Positions 27,767 to 38,972 of a stretch of DNA of 64,000 nucleotides are shown here, piece by piece. Position 1 is the first letter of the stretch. Every line of letters starts with the position of its first letter. The translations under genes were made by a program, and so were the position numbers. The stretch is from Thalassobium sp. R2A62 (GTDB lineage Bacteria; Pseudomonadota; Alphaproteobacteria; Rhodobacterales; Rhodobacteraceae): positions 1-64,000 of the forward strand of contig NZ_GG697169.2 in the NCBI RefSeq assembly GCF_000161835.1. The letters run 5' to 3'. Under the pieces are notes generated by a model. The model had not been told where the DNA came from, made no database searches, and saw only the letters and a program-made list of their open reading frames with translations.

Positions 27767-28746
27767 GCCCTGTTTATCGCCCCATTCCAATCACTGATCC
27801 CGCGCGTCCAGGGGCCGCGATGCAGATTGCAGGCGGGGCCGTTTGGGCCGCGCAGGCCGAAGAGGTCGGGAGCGGTATTGTCCTGATGGACGCGGTGCCA
27901 GCAGAGGTTCTCGCGGCTTGGGCCAGACCCGCACCACAGATTGCGGGGTTGGATTTGTCGCGCCCAGCCATCATGGGCATTTTGAATGTCACGCCAGACA
28001 GCTTTTCCGACGGTGGGCAATTCAATGCCCCCGACGCGGCCGTGGCGCGCGCGTTCGAGATGGTGGAACAGGGGGCTGACATTCTGGACATTGGCGGCGA
28101 AAGCACGCGGCCTGGTGCGGCATATGTCGACGTCGCGGACGAGATCGCGCGCACCGCACCAGTGATCGCGGCGATCCGCGCGCAGTCGGATGTTCCGATC
28201 TCGATCGATACGCGCAAAGCAGCGGTTGCTGAAGCGGCTTTGGCCGCGGGCGCATCGTTGGTCAATGACGTATCGGCCCTGACACATGACCCCGATTTAG
28301 CGGCGGTTGTGGCGCGTGCTGGCGTGCCAGTGTGTCTGATGCACGCGCAGGGTGATCCCAAGACGATGCAGGACAACCCGCAGTACACGGACGTGGTCAG
28401 CAATGTGTATGGCTACCTCGAAGAGCGGGTCAACGCGGCCATCAAAGCGGGGATTTCTGCCGATCAGATCATGGTCGATCCGGGGATCGGCTTTGGCAAA
28501 ACACTAGATCACAACCTAGAACTACTGCGGCGTATATCGGCGTTTCATGGGTTAGGATGCCCTATTTTACTGGGCGCATCGCGCAAACGCTTTATTGGGA
28601 CACTGACAGGTACGGACGAGGCCCAAGACCGTGTGCATGGATCGGTTGCGATTGCAGTGCATAGCGCGGCTCAGGGGGTGCAGATGTTGCGGGTTCATGA
28701 TATTTCCCCTACACAGCAGGCACTGCAGTTGGCATCATATTTGTGA
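27763..28746 (+). CDS. folP: Dihydropteroate synthase
   Basis: A 327-residue TIM-barrel enzyme joining hydroxymethyldihydropterin pyrophosphate with p-aminobenzoate. Signatures: PAIMGILNVTPDSFSDGGQF, DILDIGGESTRPGA, PISIDTRKAAVAEAAL, VNDVSALTHDPDLAAVV, MVDPGIGFGKTLDHNLELLR and ILLGASRKRFIG. It has a short extra N-terminus before the barrel. Coupled to folB upstream; glmM starts 51 bases downstream, the frequent folP-glmM order. Confidence 0.96.
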   Translation: MSPVYRPIPITDPARPGAAMQIAGGAVWAAQAEEVGSGIVLMDAVPAEVLAAWARPAPQIAGLDLSRPAIMGILNVTPDSFSDGGQFNAPDAAVARAFEMVEQGADILDIGGESTRPGAAYVDVADEIARTAPVIAAIRAQSDVPISIDTRKAAVAEAALAAGASLVNDVSALTHDPDLAAVVARAGVPVCLMHAQGDPKTMQDNPQYTDVVSNVYGYLEERVNAAIKAGISADQIMVDPGIGFGKTLDHNLELLRRISAFHGLGCPILLGASRKRFIGTLTGTDEAQDRVHGSVAIAVHSAAQGVQMLRVHDISPTQQALQLASYL

Positions 28747-28797
28747 AGCAAGCCGCATCTATTGCGTGCCTGTTTGATGGGTAAGGAACATAGTAAA

Positions 28798-30138
28798 ATG
28801 CGCAAGCTCTTTGGGACCGATGGGGTTCGAGGCACAGCAAACCAATATCCGATGACCGCCGAAATGGCGCTCAAAATCGGTGCGGCTGCGGGACGGTATT
28901 TCCGTAATGACGGATCGAACGGCCACCGTGTGGTGATCGGCAAAGATACACGGTTGTCGGGCTATATGTTCGAGAATGCGCTGACGGCGGGTCTAACGTC
29001 GACCGGTATGAATGTGCTGTTGTTAGGGCCAGTTCCAACACCTGCAGTGGGATTGATGACCACCTCGATGCGTGCGGATGTCGGCGTGATGATTTCCGCC
29101 AGCCACAACCCGCATCATGACAATGGGATCAAGTTCTTTGGCCCTGATGGGTTCAAGCTGTCGGACGAGGCCGAGGCCGAAATCGAAGCGCTGGTGTTTA
29201 GTGATTTGGTGCCCGCGCAGGCCAATAATATTGGACGGGCAAAACGTGTGGATGACGCGCGTTTTCGCTACCAAGAGCGGGTTAAATCGACGTTTCCGTC
29301 AGGTCAGCGGCTTGATGGCATGAAGGTCGTGATTGACTGTGCCAACGGCGCGGCGCACCGCTGTGCCCCGGAAGTTCTGTGGGAATTGGGTGCCGAAGTG
29401 ATCCCTGTCGGGACCTCGCCCAATGGCTATAACATTAATGAAAATTGTGGCTCGACCAGCACGCAAACAGCGGCTGACGCGATCGTGAGCCACAATGCCG
29501 ATGTGGGCATTTGTCTGGATGGTGACGCCGACCGTGTGATGGTTCTAGATGAGAACGGTCAGGTCTGTGACGGCGATCAGTTGATGGCGTTGATGGCGAC
29601 CCGTTGGGCCGAAATGGACATGCTGCGTGGCGGTGCTTTGGTAGCGACAGTTATGTCGAACCTCGGGTTAGAGCGGCATCTCGAGGCCAAAGGTCTGCGC
29701 CTAGAGCGCACTGGCGTCGGAGACCGCTATGTGGTCGAGGCAATGCGCAATGGTGGCTACAATCTAGGCGGTGAGCAGTCTGGGCATATTGTTATGACTG
29801 ACTATACGACGACGGGTGATGGCCTGATTGCAGGGCTTCAATTCCTGTCGGAAATGCAGCGCAGCGGGAAACCAGCGAGCGCGTTGTCACGGACATTCGA
29901 GCCAGTGCCACAGCTGTTGAAAAACGTGCGCTATGATGCGGGTTCTGATCCGTTGAATGCAGCACTGGTCAAAGCTGCGATTGCTCAAGCTGAGGCTGAT
30001 TTGGTCGGGACGGGGCGTCTGTTGATCCGCAAGTCAGGAACCGAGCCGTTGGTGCGCGTCATGGCTGAATGCGAAGATAACGCGTTGCTAGAGCAGGTCG
30101 TTGATGGAATCGTCGCCGAAGTTGAAGCGGCAGCCTAG
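28798..30138 (+). CDS. glmM: Phosphoglucosamine mutase
   Basis: A 446-residue alpha-D-phosphohexomutase making glucosamine-1-phosphate for UDP-GlcNAc, peptidoglycan and LPS. Start [15 protein letters not shown]; phosphoserine loop [21 protein letters not shown]; metal loop [14 protein letters not shown]; sugar loop [19 protein letters not shown]; phosphate loop [15 protein letters not shown] 28798 is fixed by the family N-terminus although the frame is open from 28762. Its stop overlaps tail-to-tail with the EamA gene. Confidence 0.97.
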   Translation: MRKLFGTDGVRGTANQYPMTAEMALKIGAAAGRYFRNDGSNGHRVVIGKDTRLSGYMFENALTAGLTSTGMNVLLLGPVPTPAVGLMTTSMRADVGVMISASHNPHHDNGIKFFGPDGFKLSDEAEAEIEALVFSDLVPAQANNIGRAKRVDDARFRYQERVKSTFPSGQRLDGMKVVIDCANGAAHRCAPEVLWELGAEVIPVGTSPNGYNINENCGSTSTQTAADAIVSHNADVGICLDGDADRVMVLDENGQVCDGDQLMALMATRWAEMDMLRGGALVATVMSNLGLERHLEAKGLRLERTGVGDRYVVEAMRNGGYNLGGEQSGHIVMTDYTTTGDGLIAGLQFLSEMQRSGKPASALSRTFEPVPQLLKNVRYDAGSDPLNAALVKAAIAQAEADLVGTGRLLIRKSGTEPLVRVMAECEDNALLEQVVDGIVAEVEAAA

Positions 30139-31031
30139 CGGCGCAACAGGGATTTCAGGCTTGCCCATTGAATGATGGCCAAACCGCCCAAGATCAATGC
30201 TAGGGCCGCGAAGAAGTGTATTGGCAAGGCTTCTGACAAGATCCATGCACCAAAGATCATCGACCAAACGGGCACCTGATAGTTGACCAATGTCATAAAG
30301 ACCGACCCTGCGGTGCGAATGGTTTGCACCCGCAACAGGGCGGCAAAGGCGGTCGGCACCAGCCCTAGGAAGATGATCGCATAGCCCGCGCGGGTCGGGA
30401 CCCATTCTGGTATCCCTTCGAACGCGAGCATGGCGGGGATCAGACAAACCGACCCTACAACGAGCGTGATTGCCGCCATCGAGATACTGTCGACTGGCGG
30501 GCATCTACGGGTTAAAATACTGGACACGGCATAGGACAGAGAGGCCATCAGGCAGGCCAATTGTGCAATTGGTTCAATACCTTGCCCGATACGCAGAGCA
30601 TTTGGTCCAATCAACACGGCGGCGCCAAAAAATCCCACGATGACGCCGATTGTCTTGCGCGTGGTTAGTTTTTCATCGGTAAAGAAATGCGCGAGCGGCA
30701 ATACAAAGAGAGGCAAGGCCGCCATCGAAATTCCGGCAAATGCCGATGGAACGTATTGTTGGCCCCACGACAGCAAGGCAAAGGGAAGCGCCGTGTTCAG
30801 GATGCCGGTGATCAAAAGATAGCCCCAGACGATTGTACCGAGTGGAATCGGGCGGCCCAAGGCCCACATCAACACCAACAACGAAACGGCCCCCAAAGTG
30901 GTGCGTGCGCAAGCGACGGTCAAAGGGCCGTACCCTTCGAGCGCGATGGTCACGACCATGAAGGTTCCGCCCCAGATCAATCCGAGCAGGAATATCGATA
31001 ACCAGTTTGTCGCGGTGGGGTGTGATGTCAT
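30135..31031 (-). CDS. EamA-type drug/metabolite transporter
   Basis: About 298 residues from ATG 31031, with ten hydrophobic segments. The first repeat begins [36 protein letters not shown], and the second ends [43 protein letters not shown], both typical EamA. Substrate unknown. It lies downstream of ilvC on the same strand, but the ilvC terminator separates them. Confidence 0.82.
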   Translation of the reverse strand: MTSHPTATNWLSIFLLGLIWGGTFMVVTIALEGYGPLTVACARTTLGAVSLLVLMWALGRPIPLGTIVWGYLLITGILNTALPFALLSWGQQYVPSAFAGISMAALPLFVLPLAHFFTDEKLTTRKTIGVIVGFFGAAVLIGPNALRIGQGIEPIAQLACLMASLSYAVSSILTRRCPPVDSISMAAITLVVGSVCLIPAMLAFEGIPEWVPTRAGYAIIFLGLVPTAFAALLRVQTIRTAGSVFMTLVNYQVPVWSMIFGAWILSEALPIHFFAALALILGGLAIIQWASLKSLLRR

Positions 31032-31081
31032 GAACCGCTTTGACCAAAGCACGCAGGCAATGTCCAGCAATCATAAAATGC

Positions 31082-31108
31082 AAAACGGCCCCGAGATCCC
31101 TTGGGGCC
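31082..31108 (-). terminator. Rho-independent terminator of ilvC
   Basis: On the minus strand GGCCCC pairs with GGGGCC around AAGGGATCTC (31087-31108) and is followed by GTTTTG. It lies 29 bases past the ilvC stop. Confidence 0.75.
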
Positions 31109-31136
31109 ATTCGCAGATCTAAGAGGCGGGCGCCGC

Positions 31137-32750
<1,614 letters not shown>

Positions 32751-32754
<4 letters not shown>

Positions 32755-33206
32755 TCCAGATGGATGCAATGGACCGCGACATCCTGTTGGCATTGGCCGG
32801 CGATGGGCGCCTATCGGCGGGGGCGTTAGGGCGCCAGTTTGGGCTAAGCCAGCCTGCGATGTGGCGCCGGATCAAACGGTTGCAGGACGCTGGCGTTCTA
32901 AAGGGACGGCGTCTGCGGCTGAATAGTGCGGCTGTCGGATTTGGGGTCACGGTATTTTTGGGGATCAAACTGGCGACCAAAGGGCGCGTCAGTCTCGAGG
33001 ATTTCGAACGCGCAATCACGGCGATCCCAGAGGTACAGTCAGTGGATCACGTGTTGGGGCTGTATGACTACCGTTTGCGGGTGGTTGCACGGGACTTGGC
33101 CGATTTCGAGCGGGTGCTGCGACGCCGGATCATGACATTGCCCGGTGTTGGAGATATCGAATCCAATGTTCTGCTTTCCGAAGAGCGCCGGATGGGGCCG
33201 ATCTAG
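32751..33206 (+). CDS. Lrp/AsnC family transcriptional regulator
   Basis: The second Lrp-type regulator, 151 residues from GTG 32751 (overlapping the previous stop as GTGA) or shorter from ATG 32760. HTH: MDRDILLALAGDGRLSAGALGRQFGLSQPAMWRRIKRLQD; RAM domain: FGVTVFLGIKLATKG and VQSVDHVLGLYDYRLRVVARDL. Tandem coupled Lrp paralogs may form hetero-oligomers. Compare its shorter helix spacing with the first copy. Confidence 0.9.
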
Positions 33207-33280
33207 AACTCGGTATACCAAAATAGACTTTGCAACGGCCAGATGCGCGTTCTACTTCTATGGTAACAGAGGAGAATACC

Positions 33281-34414
33281 ATGCCTGATACCTTTAAGAG
33301 CACCGTTGACCCTGATGGTCTGTCCGAATTCTCAGTGGTCTTTACCGACCGGTCGCTGAATTCGATGAGCAAAGCGTTTCAGGGCGTGATGAACGACATC
33401 TCTGACATGCTGCGAGACGTCTACAACGCGGATCATGTCGCCGTTGTTCCGGGCGGTGGATCCTACGGTATGGAAGCGGTGGCGCGGCAGTTTGCTGGTG
33501 GCAAACATGCATTGATCGTGCGCAACGGGTGGTTTTCGTTCCGGTGGACACAGATTTTCGACGCCGGAGATTTTGCCGCGGATACGACCGTGATGATGGC
33601 CAAGACAACAGGAAACGAGGGCCAATCGCCCTATGCACCGCCACCCATCGACGAGGTCGTCGCGGCGATCAAAGAGGCCAAGCCGGACGTTGTGTTTGCA
33701 CCGCATGTTGAAACATCCGCAGGTCTGATCCTGCCTGACGACTATATCACAGCGCTCGCCGCTGCGGCCCATGACGTCGGCGCGTTGATGGTTCTGGATT
33801 GTATCGCATCGGGCTGCATCTGGGTGGATATGGCGGCGACGGGCGTGGATGTGTTGATTTCGGCCCCGCAAAAGGGCTGGTCCTCGACCCCTTGTGCCGG
33901 CCTAGTGATGATGTCCCAGCGTGCGCGCGATGTGATGGAAGGGACGACGGCCAATTCCTTTATCGTGGATCTTAAGAAATGGACAAACATCATGGAAGCC
34001 TATCTCGCGGGAGGTCATGCCTATCATGCGACGATGCCGACAGACAGCCTGCGCGAATTCCGCGACACAATGATTGAAAGCCGTGAGTTTGGCTTTGACC
34101 GGATGGCCGAGGCGCAATTGGAATTGGGCAACCGCGTGCGCGCGGCTCTGGCTGAACGCGGTGTGCGGTCCGTAGCCCATGGTGATTTCGCGGCACCCGG
34201 TGTGGTGGTCAGCTATACGGATGATCCTGCGATCAAGAACGGATCGAAATTCGCCGCTGAAGGGATGCAAATCGCGGCTGGTGTCCCGCTGCAAGTGGGC
34301 GAGCCTGCGGATTTCAGCACATTCCGTTTGGGCCTGTTTGGATTGGACAAGCTGCGGGACGTCGACGCAACACTGGCGCGGCTCGAGCCAACGCTGGATG
34401 CGGTTCTGGGTTAA
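33281..34414 (+). CDS. Class V PLP-dependent aminotransferase
   Basis: A 377-residue fold-type I enzyme of the alanine-glyoxylate/serine-pyruvate aminotransferase group. Seen: VVPGGGSYGMEAVARQF for PLP phosphate contact, VFAPHVETSAGLILP, ALMVLDCIASGCIWVDM with the PLP-ring Asp, and ISAPQKGWSSTPCAGL with the Schiff-base Lys. The RBS GAGGAG before ATG 33281 fixes the start. It follows the Lrp pair at 74 bases and may belong to their regulon. Stop overlaps the ubiH-type gene tail-to-tail. Confidence 0.88.
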   Translation: MPDTFKSTVDPDGLSEFSVVFTDRSLNSMSKAFQGVMNDISDMLRDVYNADHVAVVPGGGSYGMEAVARQFAGGKHALIVRNGWFSFRWTQIFDAGDFAADTTVMMAKTTGNEGQSPYAPPPIDEVVAAIKEAKPDVVFAPHVETSAGLILPDDYITALAAAAHDVGALMVLDCIASGCIWVDMAATGVDVLISAPQKGWSSTPCAGLVMMSQRARDVMEGTTANSFIVDLKKWTNIMEAYLAGGHAYHATMPTDSLREFRDTMIESREFGFDRMAEAQLELGNRVRAALAERGVRSVAHGDFAAPGVVVSYTDDPAIKNGSKFAAEGMQIAAGVPLQVGEPADFSTFRLGLFGLDKLRDVDATLARLEPTLDAVLG

Positions 34415-35601
34415 CCAGACGCGCCCAAGCCTAGCTTCATCAACGACTTGCGCACGGTTCCTGATCCGTGCAGCGCGCGCAAACCCATCGCGCGGGCGGC
34501 TTGGGCCATGGGTTGATCGGCCTGCGACGCGCGGTTGAGCCACGTGATCCCCGACACGCGCAGTTTGGTCGGGGACATCCGTTTGCGGTGATACGCGTCC
34601 AGCATTTCAGCATCGCCCAAGGTGTCTGGTTTGACCTGTGCGAGGGAAAGCAGGACCTTGATGTCACCAAGGCTCATGTTAAGACCCTGCGCGCCAATGG
34701 GTGGCACCACATGGGCCGTCTCGGCGATCAGCGCGATGCGTTCTGCGCTCATCCGGTCGGCGATTTGACTGATAATTGGCCACGCCGTGCGGCGGGTGGC
34801 CAGACGTAGCTGACCCGCGACATGGGCGGACCGATCGGTGGCTTCTGCCTCAAACTCCTTTGGGTCCAAGGCCAAGAGACGCGTCACCTCGGCGCCGTCT
34901 TCCATCCAGACCACGGCCGAGCAGGGTTTGCCGTCGTGATCGGGCAAGGGGACCAATGTGAAGGGGCCACCCGAGCGGTGCACTTCGGTCGAGACGGTGT
35001 CGTGTGGTACGTCGTGAGTGACGGCGAAACTGAGTGCTTTTTGTCCGAAACGTGTGGTTTTTACGTCGATGCCAGCCGCCTCGCGCATGGGTGATCCGCG
35101 ACCGTCTGCCGCGATCACAAGGCGCGCGAGAACGGTGGTGCCATCGCTGAGTTTGACGCGTGCTTCGGACTGACGGGTAAAGACCGATGTGGTGGCGACG
35201 CCTGCGCGGAATTGCACATTGGGTAGGCGGCCCAAATGGGCGAGCATTTGGCGGCGCAACAGCCAATTGGGCAGATTCCAGCCAAAGGGGCGGTCCGAGA
35301 TGTCGGAGGATACGAAATCGCGAGTGATCTGGTCATCGCTGCTGGCATCCACAATTCGCATCGTGGTCAGCGGGGTCGCATAGCTGTCAAAGCTGGACCA
35401 CAGCCCGATCAAGTCGAGAAAGTCACGTGCGGGCTGTAGAAACGCGGTGGTGCGCAGGTCAGACCCTTCGGCATCACGCTCTGTCACAGGAGGGGTTGGA
35501 TCGACGCAGATCACGTCAAAGCCTGCATTCCCAAACGCGATTGCGGCCACGAGGCCGGCGACACCGCCACCGGACACAAGGATATCAGTTTGTTCTTTCA
35601 T
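34411..35601 (-). CDS. UbiH/UbiF-type FAD-dependent monooxygenase
   Basis: About 396 residues from ATG 35601. FAD motifs: DILVSGGGVAGLVAAIAFGNAGFDVICVD (GxGxxG), RLVIAADGRGSPMREAAGI (DG motif), and VPPIGAQGLNMSLGDIKVL (GD motif). It belongs to the ubiquinone-ring hydroxylase family. Which ring position it acts on cannot be told here. It follows the HAD phosphatase gene on the same strand with 41 bases between. Confidence 0.88.
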   Translation of the reverse strand: MKEQTDILVSGGGVAGLVAAIAFGNAGFDVICVDPTPPVTERDAEGSDLRTTAFLQPARDFLDLIGLWSSFDSYATPLTTMRIVDASSDDQITRDFVSSDISDRPFGWNLPNWLLRRQMLAHLGRLPNVQFRAGVATTSVFTRQSEARVKLSDGTTVLARLVIAADGRGSPMREAAGIDVKTTRFGQKALSFAVTHDVPHDTVSTEVHRSGGPFTLVPLPDHDGKPCSAVVWMEDGAEVTRLLALDPKEFEAEATDRSAHVAGQLRLATRRTAWPIISQIADRMSAERIALIAETAHVVPPIGAQGLNMSLGDIKVLLSLAQVKPDTLGDAEMLDAYHRKRMSPTKLRVSGITWLNRASQADQPMAQAARAMGLRALHGSGTVRKSLMKLGLGASG

Positions 35602-35642
35602 ACTGTTCAGATAGGCCGCCACGGCCATTGAGGAAAGGCCTG

Positions 35643-36287
35643 TCAGACCAGCTGCGACAAGAATGCCGTCAGATCAGGGGTATGATCGCCAATATAGGGT
35701 GCGATCACAGGGGCAGGGGCGACATGGATCGTACGCAGCCCCATCGCGTGCGGTTGTTCCAGATTGCGCGGATCATCCTCGAACATCGCTGCGCGGGTTG
35801 TGTCGAACCCGTCTGTCCCAAACACACGGTCAAAGGCGGCGCGATCTGGTTTAGGGTGATAGTCGGCGTGTTCGACCCCGTAGATTGCATCCCACAGGTC
35901 CGAGAGCCCGCGAGCGGCCAGCACATTGCGCGCATAGGGGGCTGTGCCGTTGGTGTAGATCATCTTGCGCCCAGGAAGCGCGCTGATCGCGGCAGCCAGT
36001 GCGGGATCGGGGTCTAGAACACTAAAATCGATGTCATGAACGGCTATGAGATAGGGATCGGGATCTAGGTCGTGTTCTCGCATCAATCCCGCAAGCGTGG
36101 TGCCATGCGTTTCCCAATAGTGGCCGCGTAGGCGGTCCGCCTCGGTTGGATCGACACCCAAAGCGGTCGATACATAGTCAGTCATTTTGACTTCGATCTG
36201 ATCGAACAGCCGCATGTGGGGCGGATAGAGCGTATTGTCGAGGTCAAAGACCCATGTGTCTGTTTGGCTGAAGTCTTGGCGTATCAT
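35643..36287 (-). CDS. HAD-superfamily hydrolase, pyrimidine 5'-nucleotidase type
   Basis: A 214-residue cytosolic phosphatase. Motif I is WVFDLDNTLYPPHMRLFDQI, motif II MIYTNGTAPYARNVL, motif III Lys in YHPKPDRAAFDRVF, and motif IV AAMFEDDPRNLEQPHAMGL. DLDNTLYP with a helical cap fits the SDT1/PHM8-like pyrimidine 5'-nucleotidase subgroup. It is first in a two-gene unit with the ubiH-type gene. Confidence 0.87.
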   Translation of the reverse strand: MIRQDFSQTDTWVFDLDNTLYPPHMRLFDQIEVKMTDYVSTALGVDPTEADRLRGHYWETHGTTLAGLMREHDLDPDPYLIAVHDIDFSVLDPDPALAAAISALPGRKMIYTNGTAPYARNVLAARGLSDLWDAIYGVEHADYHPKPDRAAFDRVFGTDGFDTTRAAMFEDDPRNLEQPHAMGLRTIHVAPAPVIAPYIGDHTPDLTAFLSQLV

Positions 36288-36360
36288 CGGATTAGGCTAG
36301 GGCAGGTGCGTCAAGCTGACAACGCGGATTCGCTTGATCGGCTCGTTGAATTGCCGCTAG

Positions 36361-36378
36361 TGTCAGCGAAGACTGACA
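36361..36378. promoter_or_regulatory. Palindrome upstream of GntR gene, candidate operator
   Basis: TGTCAG and CTGACA form a perfect 6-bp inverted repeat with a 6-base spacer, ending 19 bases before the GntR start. This size and place fit an autoregulatory operator, but only one copy is seen. Confidence 0.4.
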
Positions 36379-36397
36379 AAATGATCGGTGCGGGACT

Positions 36398-37051
36398 ATG
36401 GCAGACCAACGGCAACCTCAAAAAGATGCGTATCGCATGATCCTAGATGCGATTGATGTGGGTATTTACGGCCCCGGAGACCGGTTGGTCGAAAGCGAAT
36501 TGGCGGACCGGTTTGGCGTGTCACGCACGCCGATCCGCGAGGCGCTACAACGGTTGGAGACCCAGTCGTTACTCACGCGCGATGGGCGGTCTTTGATCGT
36601 AGCATCACTGGACCACAACCAATTGGCCGAACTCTATGTTGTGCGTGGCGAGCTCGAAGGGTTGGCGGCACGTTTGGCCGCGCTGCATGCAACCCCCGAA
36701 GAGGTCCGCGTTCTGCGCGACATGTTGGAAGAAGATAAAAGCCTCACCGATGATCCAGATGCATTGAGCCGTGCAAATCGCAGATTTCACAAACAAATCC
36801 ACCTTGCGTCGCACAACCGGTTTTTGGTGCGGCAACTGGATTTGGTCTATCGGTCTATGGCGTTGCTGGCGACCACGTCACTGTCGGCCGAAGGGCGCGG
36901 TGCTGGGACAATCGCAGAGCATGACAAAATCGTGCATTCCATTGAGACCAAGGACGGAGATGCGGCCTATTCGGCGCTGCGCGATCACATCTCGGCGGCC
37001 TATGTCACCCGTCTGAAACTGGATGCGCGGGCGGTTCAGGCGGCAGAGTAG
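36398..37051 (+). CDS. GntR family transcriptional regulator, FadR/FCD type
   Basis: A 217-residue regulator: N-terminal winged HTH (YRMILDAIDVGIYGPGDRLVESELADRFGVSRTPIREALQRLE) and a C-terminal all-helical FCD ligand domain with metal-type residues (VRGELEGLAARLAALH; RFHKQIHLASHNRFL; EHDKIVHSIETKDGD). Ligand unknown. It overlaps the glycosyltransferase gene tail-to-tail by 47 bases. Confidence 0.9.
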   Translation: MADQRQPQKDAYRMILDAIDVGIYGPGDRLVESELADRFGVSRTPIREALQRLETQSLLTRDGRSLIVASLDHNQLAELYVVRGELEGLAARLAALHATPEEVRVLRDMLEEDKSLTDDPDALSRANRRFHKQIHLASHNRFLVRQLDLVYRSMALLATTSLSAEGRGAGTIAEHDKIVHSIETKDGDAAYSALRDHISAAYVTRLKLDARAVQAAE

Positions 37052-38891
37052 GCGTCATGATGCCGTGGGCGGTTTTATCCCAGTAGAACGGTTTGCGGGC
37101 CAGCTCGCATATGCGTTTGTAAGATGCAATTGCCCCGAGCGGGTAATACAGATGCAGGGTGGGCACCCATTTCATAAGGCGTGGTTTTCCAGTGGCACGC
37201 ACCGCGATCATCCCCACAAAAATGCCAGCGATCTCAGACGCGAAAAACGTAAGCGCGATTGCGATGAACCCCCAGTGCGGCATCACACCAACGAGCGGGT
37301 GGGGCAGGCTAAGCGGGACCAGCCAAAACGACCAGAGCAGCGGTGCGAGCAGAAATTGCGAAAGCGTGCCGGCAAAGATCAGCTGGATCCCAAAGAACCG
37401 CGACGCCCCAAGATCACGCCATAGGGCGGCGGGGTTTCTCATGTGCACACCGTAGGTGACTGCGTAGCCCTTTAGCCAACGAGAGCGCTGTTTGATCCAC
37501 GGCCACATGCGTGCGTTCGCTTCTTCTTGGCTGGTCGATGCCAAAAGCTCGGTCTGGTAGCCATGTCGCGCCAGACGAATGCCCAAGTCAGCGTCTTCGG
37601 TCACGTTATGCGCATCCCATCCGCCAAGGTGCTCTAGCGCGTCACGTCTGAAAAACAGGGTCGTTCCGCCCAGTGGAATTGCAAGGTTGAGTTTCGAAAG
37701 ACCGGAGAGAATGACGCGAAACCACGCCGCATATTCGACTGTGAAACACCGAGCCAGCCAGTTGCTGTCCGCATTGTGGAAATCCAGAACCCTCTGAAGA
37801 AAAACAGTTTTAGGATCGGATGTGGAAAATTGTAGAACCATTTTACGGATTTGGTCGGGTGCGGGCGCGTCTTCGGCATCATAGACGCCGATGATGCTGC
37901 CCCGACAAAAATCGAGCGCGTAGTTGAGCGCGCGTGGTTTGGTTTGAATGATCCCGCGCGGCACCCGAATGGATCTGATCCAATCTGGCAGGACCGTGTT
38001 TTGTAAGGCGGTGAGCGTCGTGTCGTCATCTTCTTCTAGGACCAATAGGATATCGAGCAGTTCGTGGGGGTATTCCAATGCCTTGAGGCGTTCCAGCAAC
38101 CGGCCAGCGATTTCTTCTTCTTTGAACAGCGGGATCATGATCGACACGACAGGCATGCGTTCCGTGATCGGCGGGGCGGACCGAGAGGGCGGGGCAGAGG
38201 TCCCACGTAGATGCAGGACCGCGGTTGTGATCTTCATGATGGTGCTGCAGGCCAATGTCAGGATCGCCCAACCTGCCAAAACGGCAAAGGTCACCAAGGG
38301 TGATAAGACCCCAGCAACAAGGATCACGGCCAGCACAGCGAGAAACACAAAAGCGGTCCTTGTCGGGCGCATGTTGCGGCAGCTTTCGTTAAGCGGAACC
38401 CGAGTGTCGGCGAGGGTGGCCAGCTGGGGCGCGCGCAAAGATTGGATGGACCGCATGAGCCGTGCATGGCCACAAATGGCAACCTGAACAGGGCCGAGAT
38501 GGGATTGCAGGTGGCCAAGATGCTGCGCGACTTGGTCAGGTTCTGTTGTCAGTATGATGGTGACACCCCCCGCAGTCCGCCACGGCAGGATTGAATGCTT
38601 GAGTCACCAGCGCGGATTAAGCCGATCCATCAACAGCGGGTTTGGGGGTTGTGCAACGGGGTTGATGATCGTCAGGTTCTGACGTTCAGCTTCGAGTTCG
38701 AGCAGAGGTTTTGCCGCGACCCGCCCGTTGAGCCGCAGGATGTCGGCCACTCGTACGCCTTGGATTGTTGTCGCTCTGCGTGCAGTTTCAACAGCCCGCG
38801 CGCCTGCGCGGCCATGCGAGATCAGCAAAGCATCGAGCGAGAGGCCGCCGTTCGTCGCAATCGTCCCTTTTGGCGTCTTGAGCAGTCCCAT
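37005..38891 (-). pseudogene. Family 2 membrane glycosyltransferase split by in-frame TGA
   Basis: From ATG 38891 the frame runs 95 codons (GLLKTPKGTIATNGGLSLDA), hits TGA at 38604-38606, then continues in the same frame (LKHSILPWRTAGGVTIILTT) to a stop at 37005, in all 628 sense codons. The downstream part is a processive GT2 enzyme: two N-terminal membrane helices, PVVSIMIPLFKEEEIAG, YDAEDAPAPDQI (DxD-like), TEDADLGIRLARHG and the QQxRW-type QRSRWLKG, plus C-terminal membrane helices. The N-terminal GspE-like cap is cut off by the stop. A 483-residue product could start at 38456. Either a recent pseudogene, a sequencing error or stop readthrough. Confidence 0.75.
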
Positions 38892-38972
38892 TGCCCGCAG
38901 TGTCCCTATTGTCCCAGAGGCGACACTTACATCCCAAGGTTAACGGCGCGTTAATCTTGGTAAAAGAAGGGC

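Noticed and set aside
38604-38606. TGA as a selenocysteine codon in the glycosyltransferase
   Set aside because: No SECIS-like hairpin is visible just after it and the family is not known to use selenocysteine.
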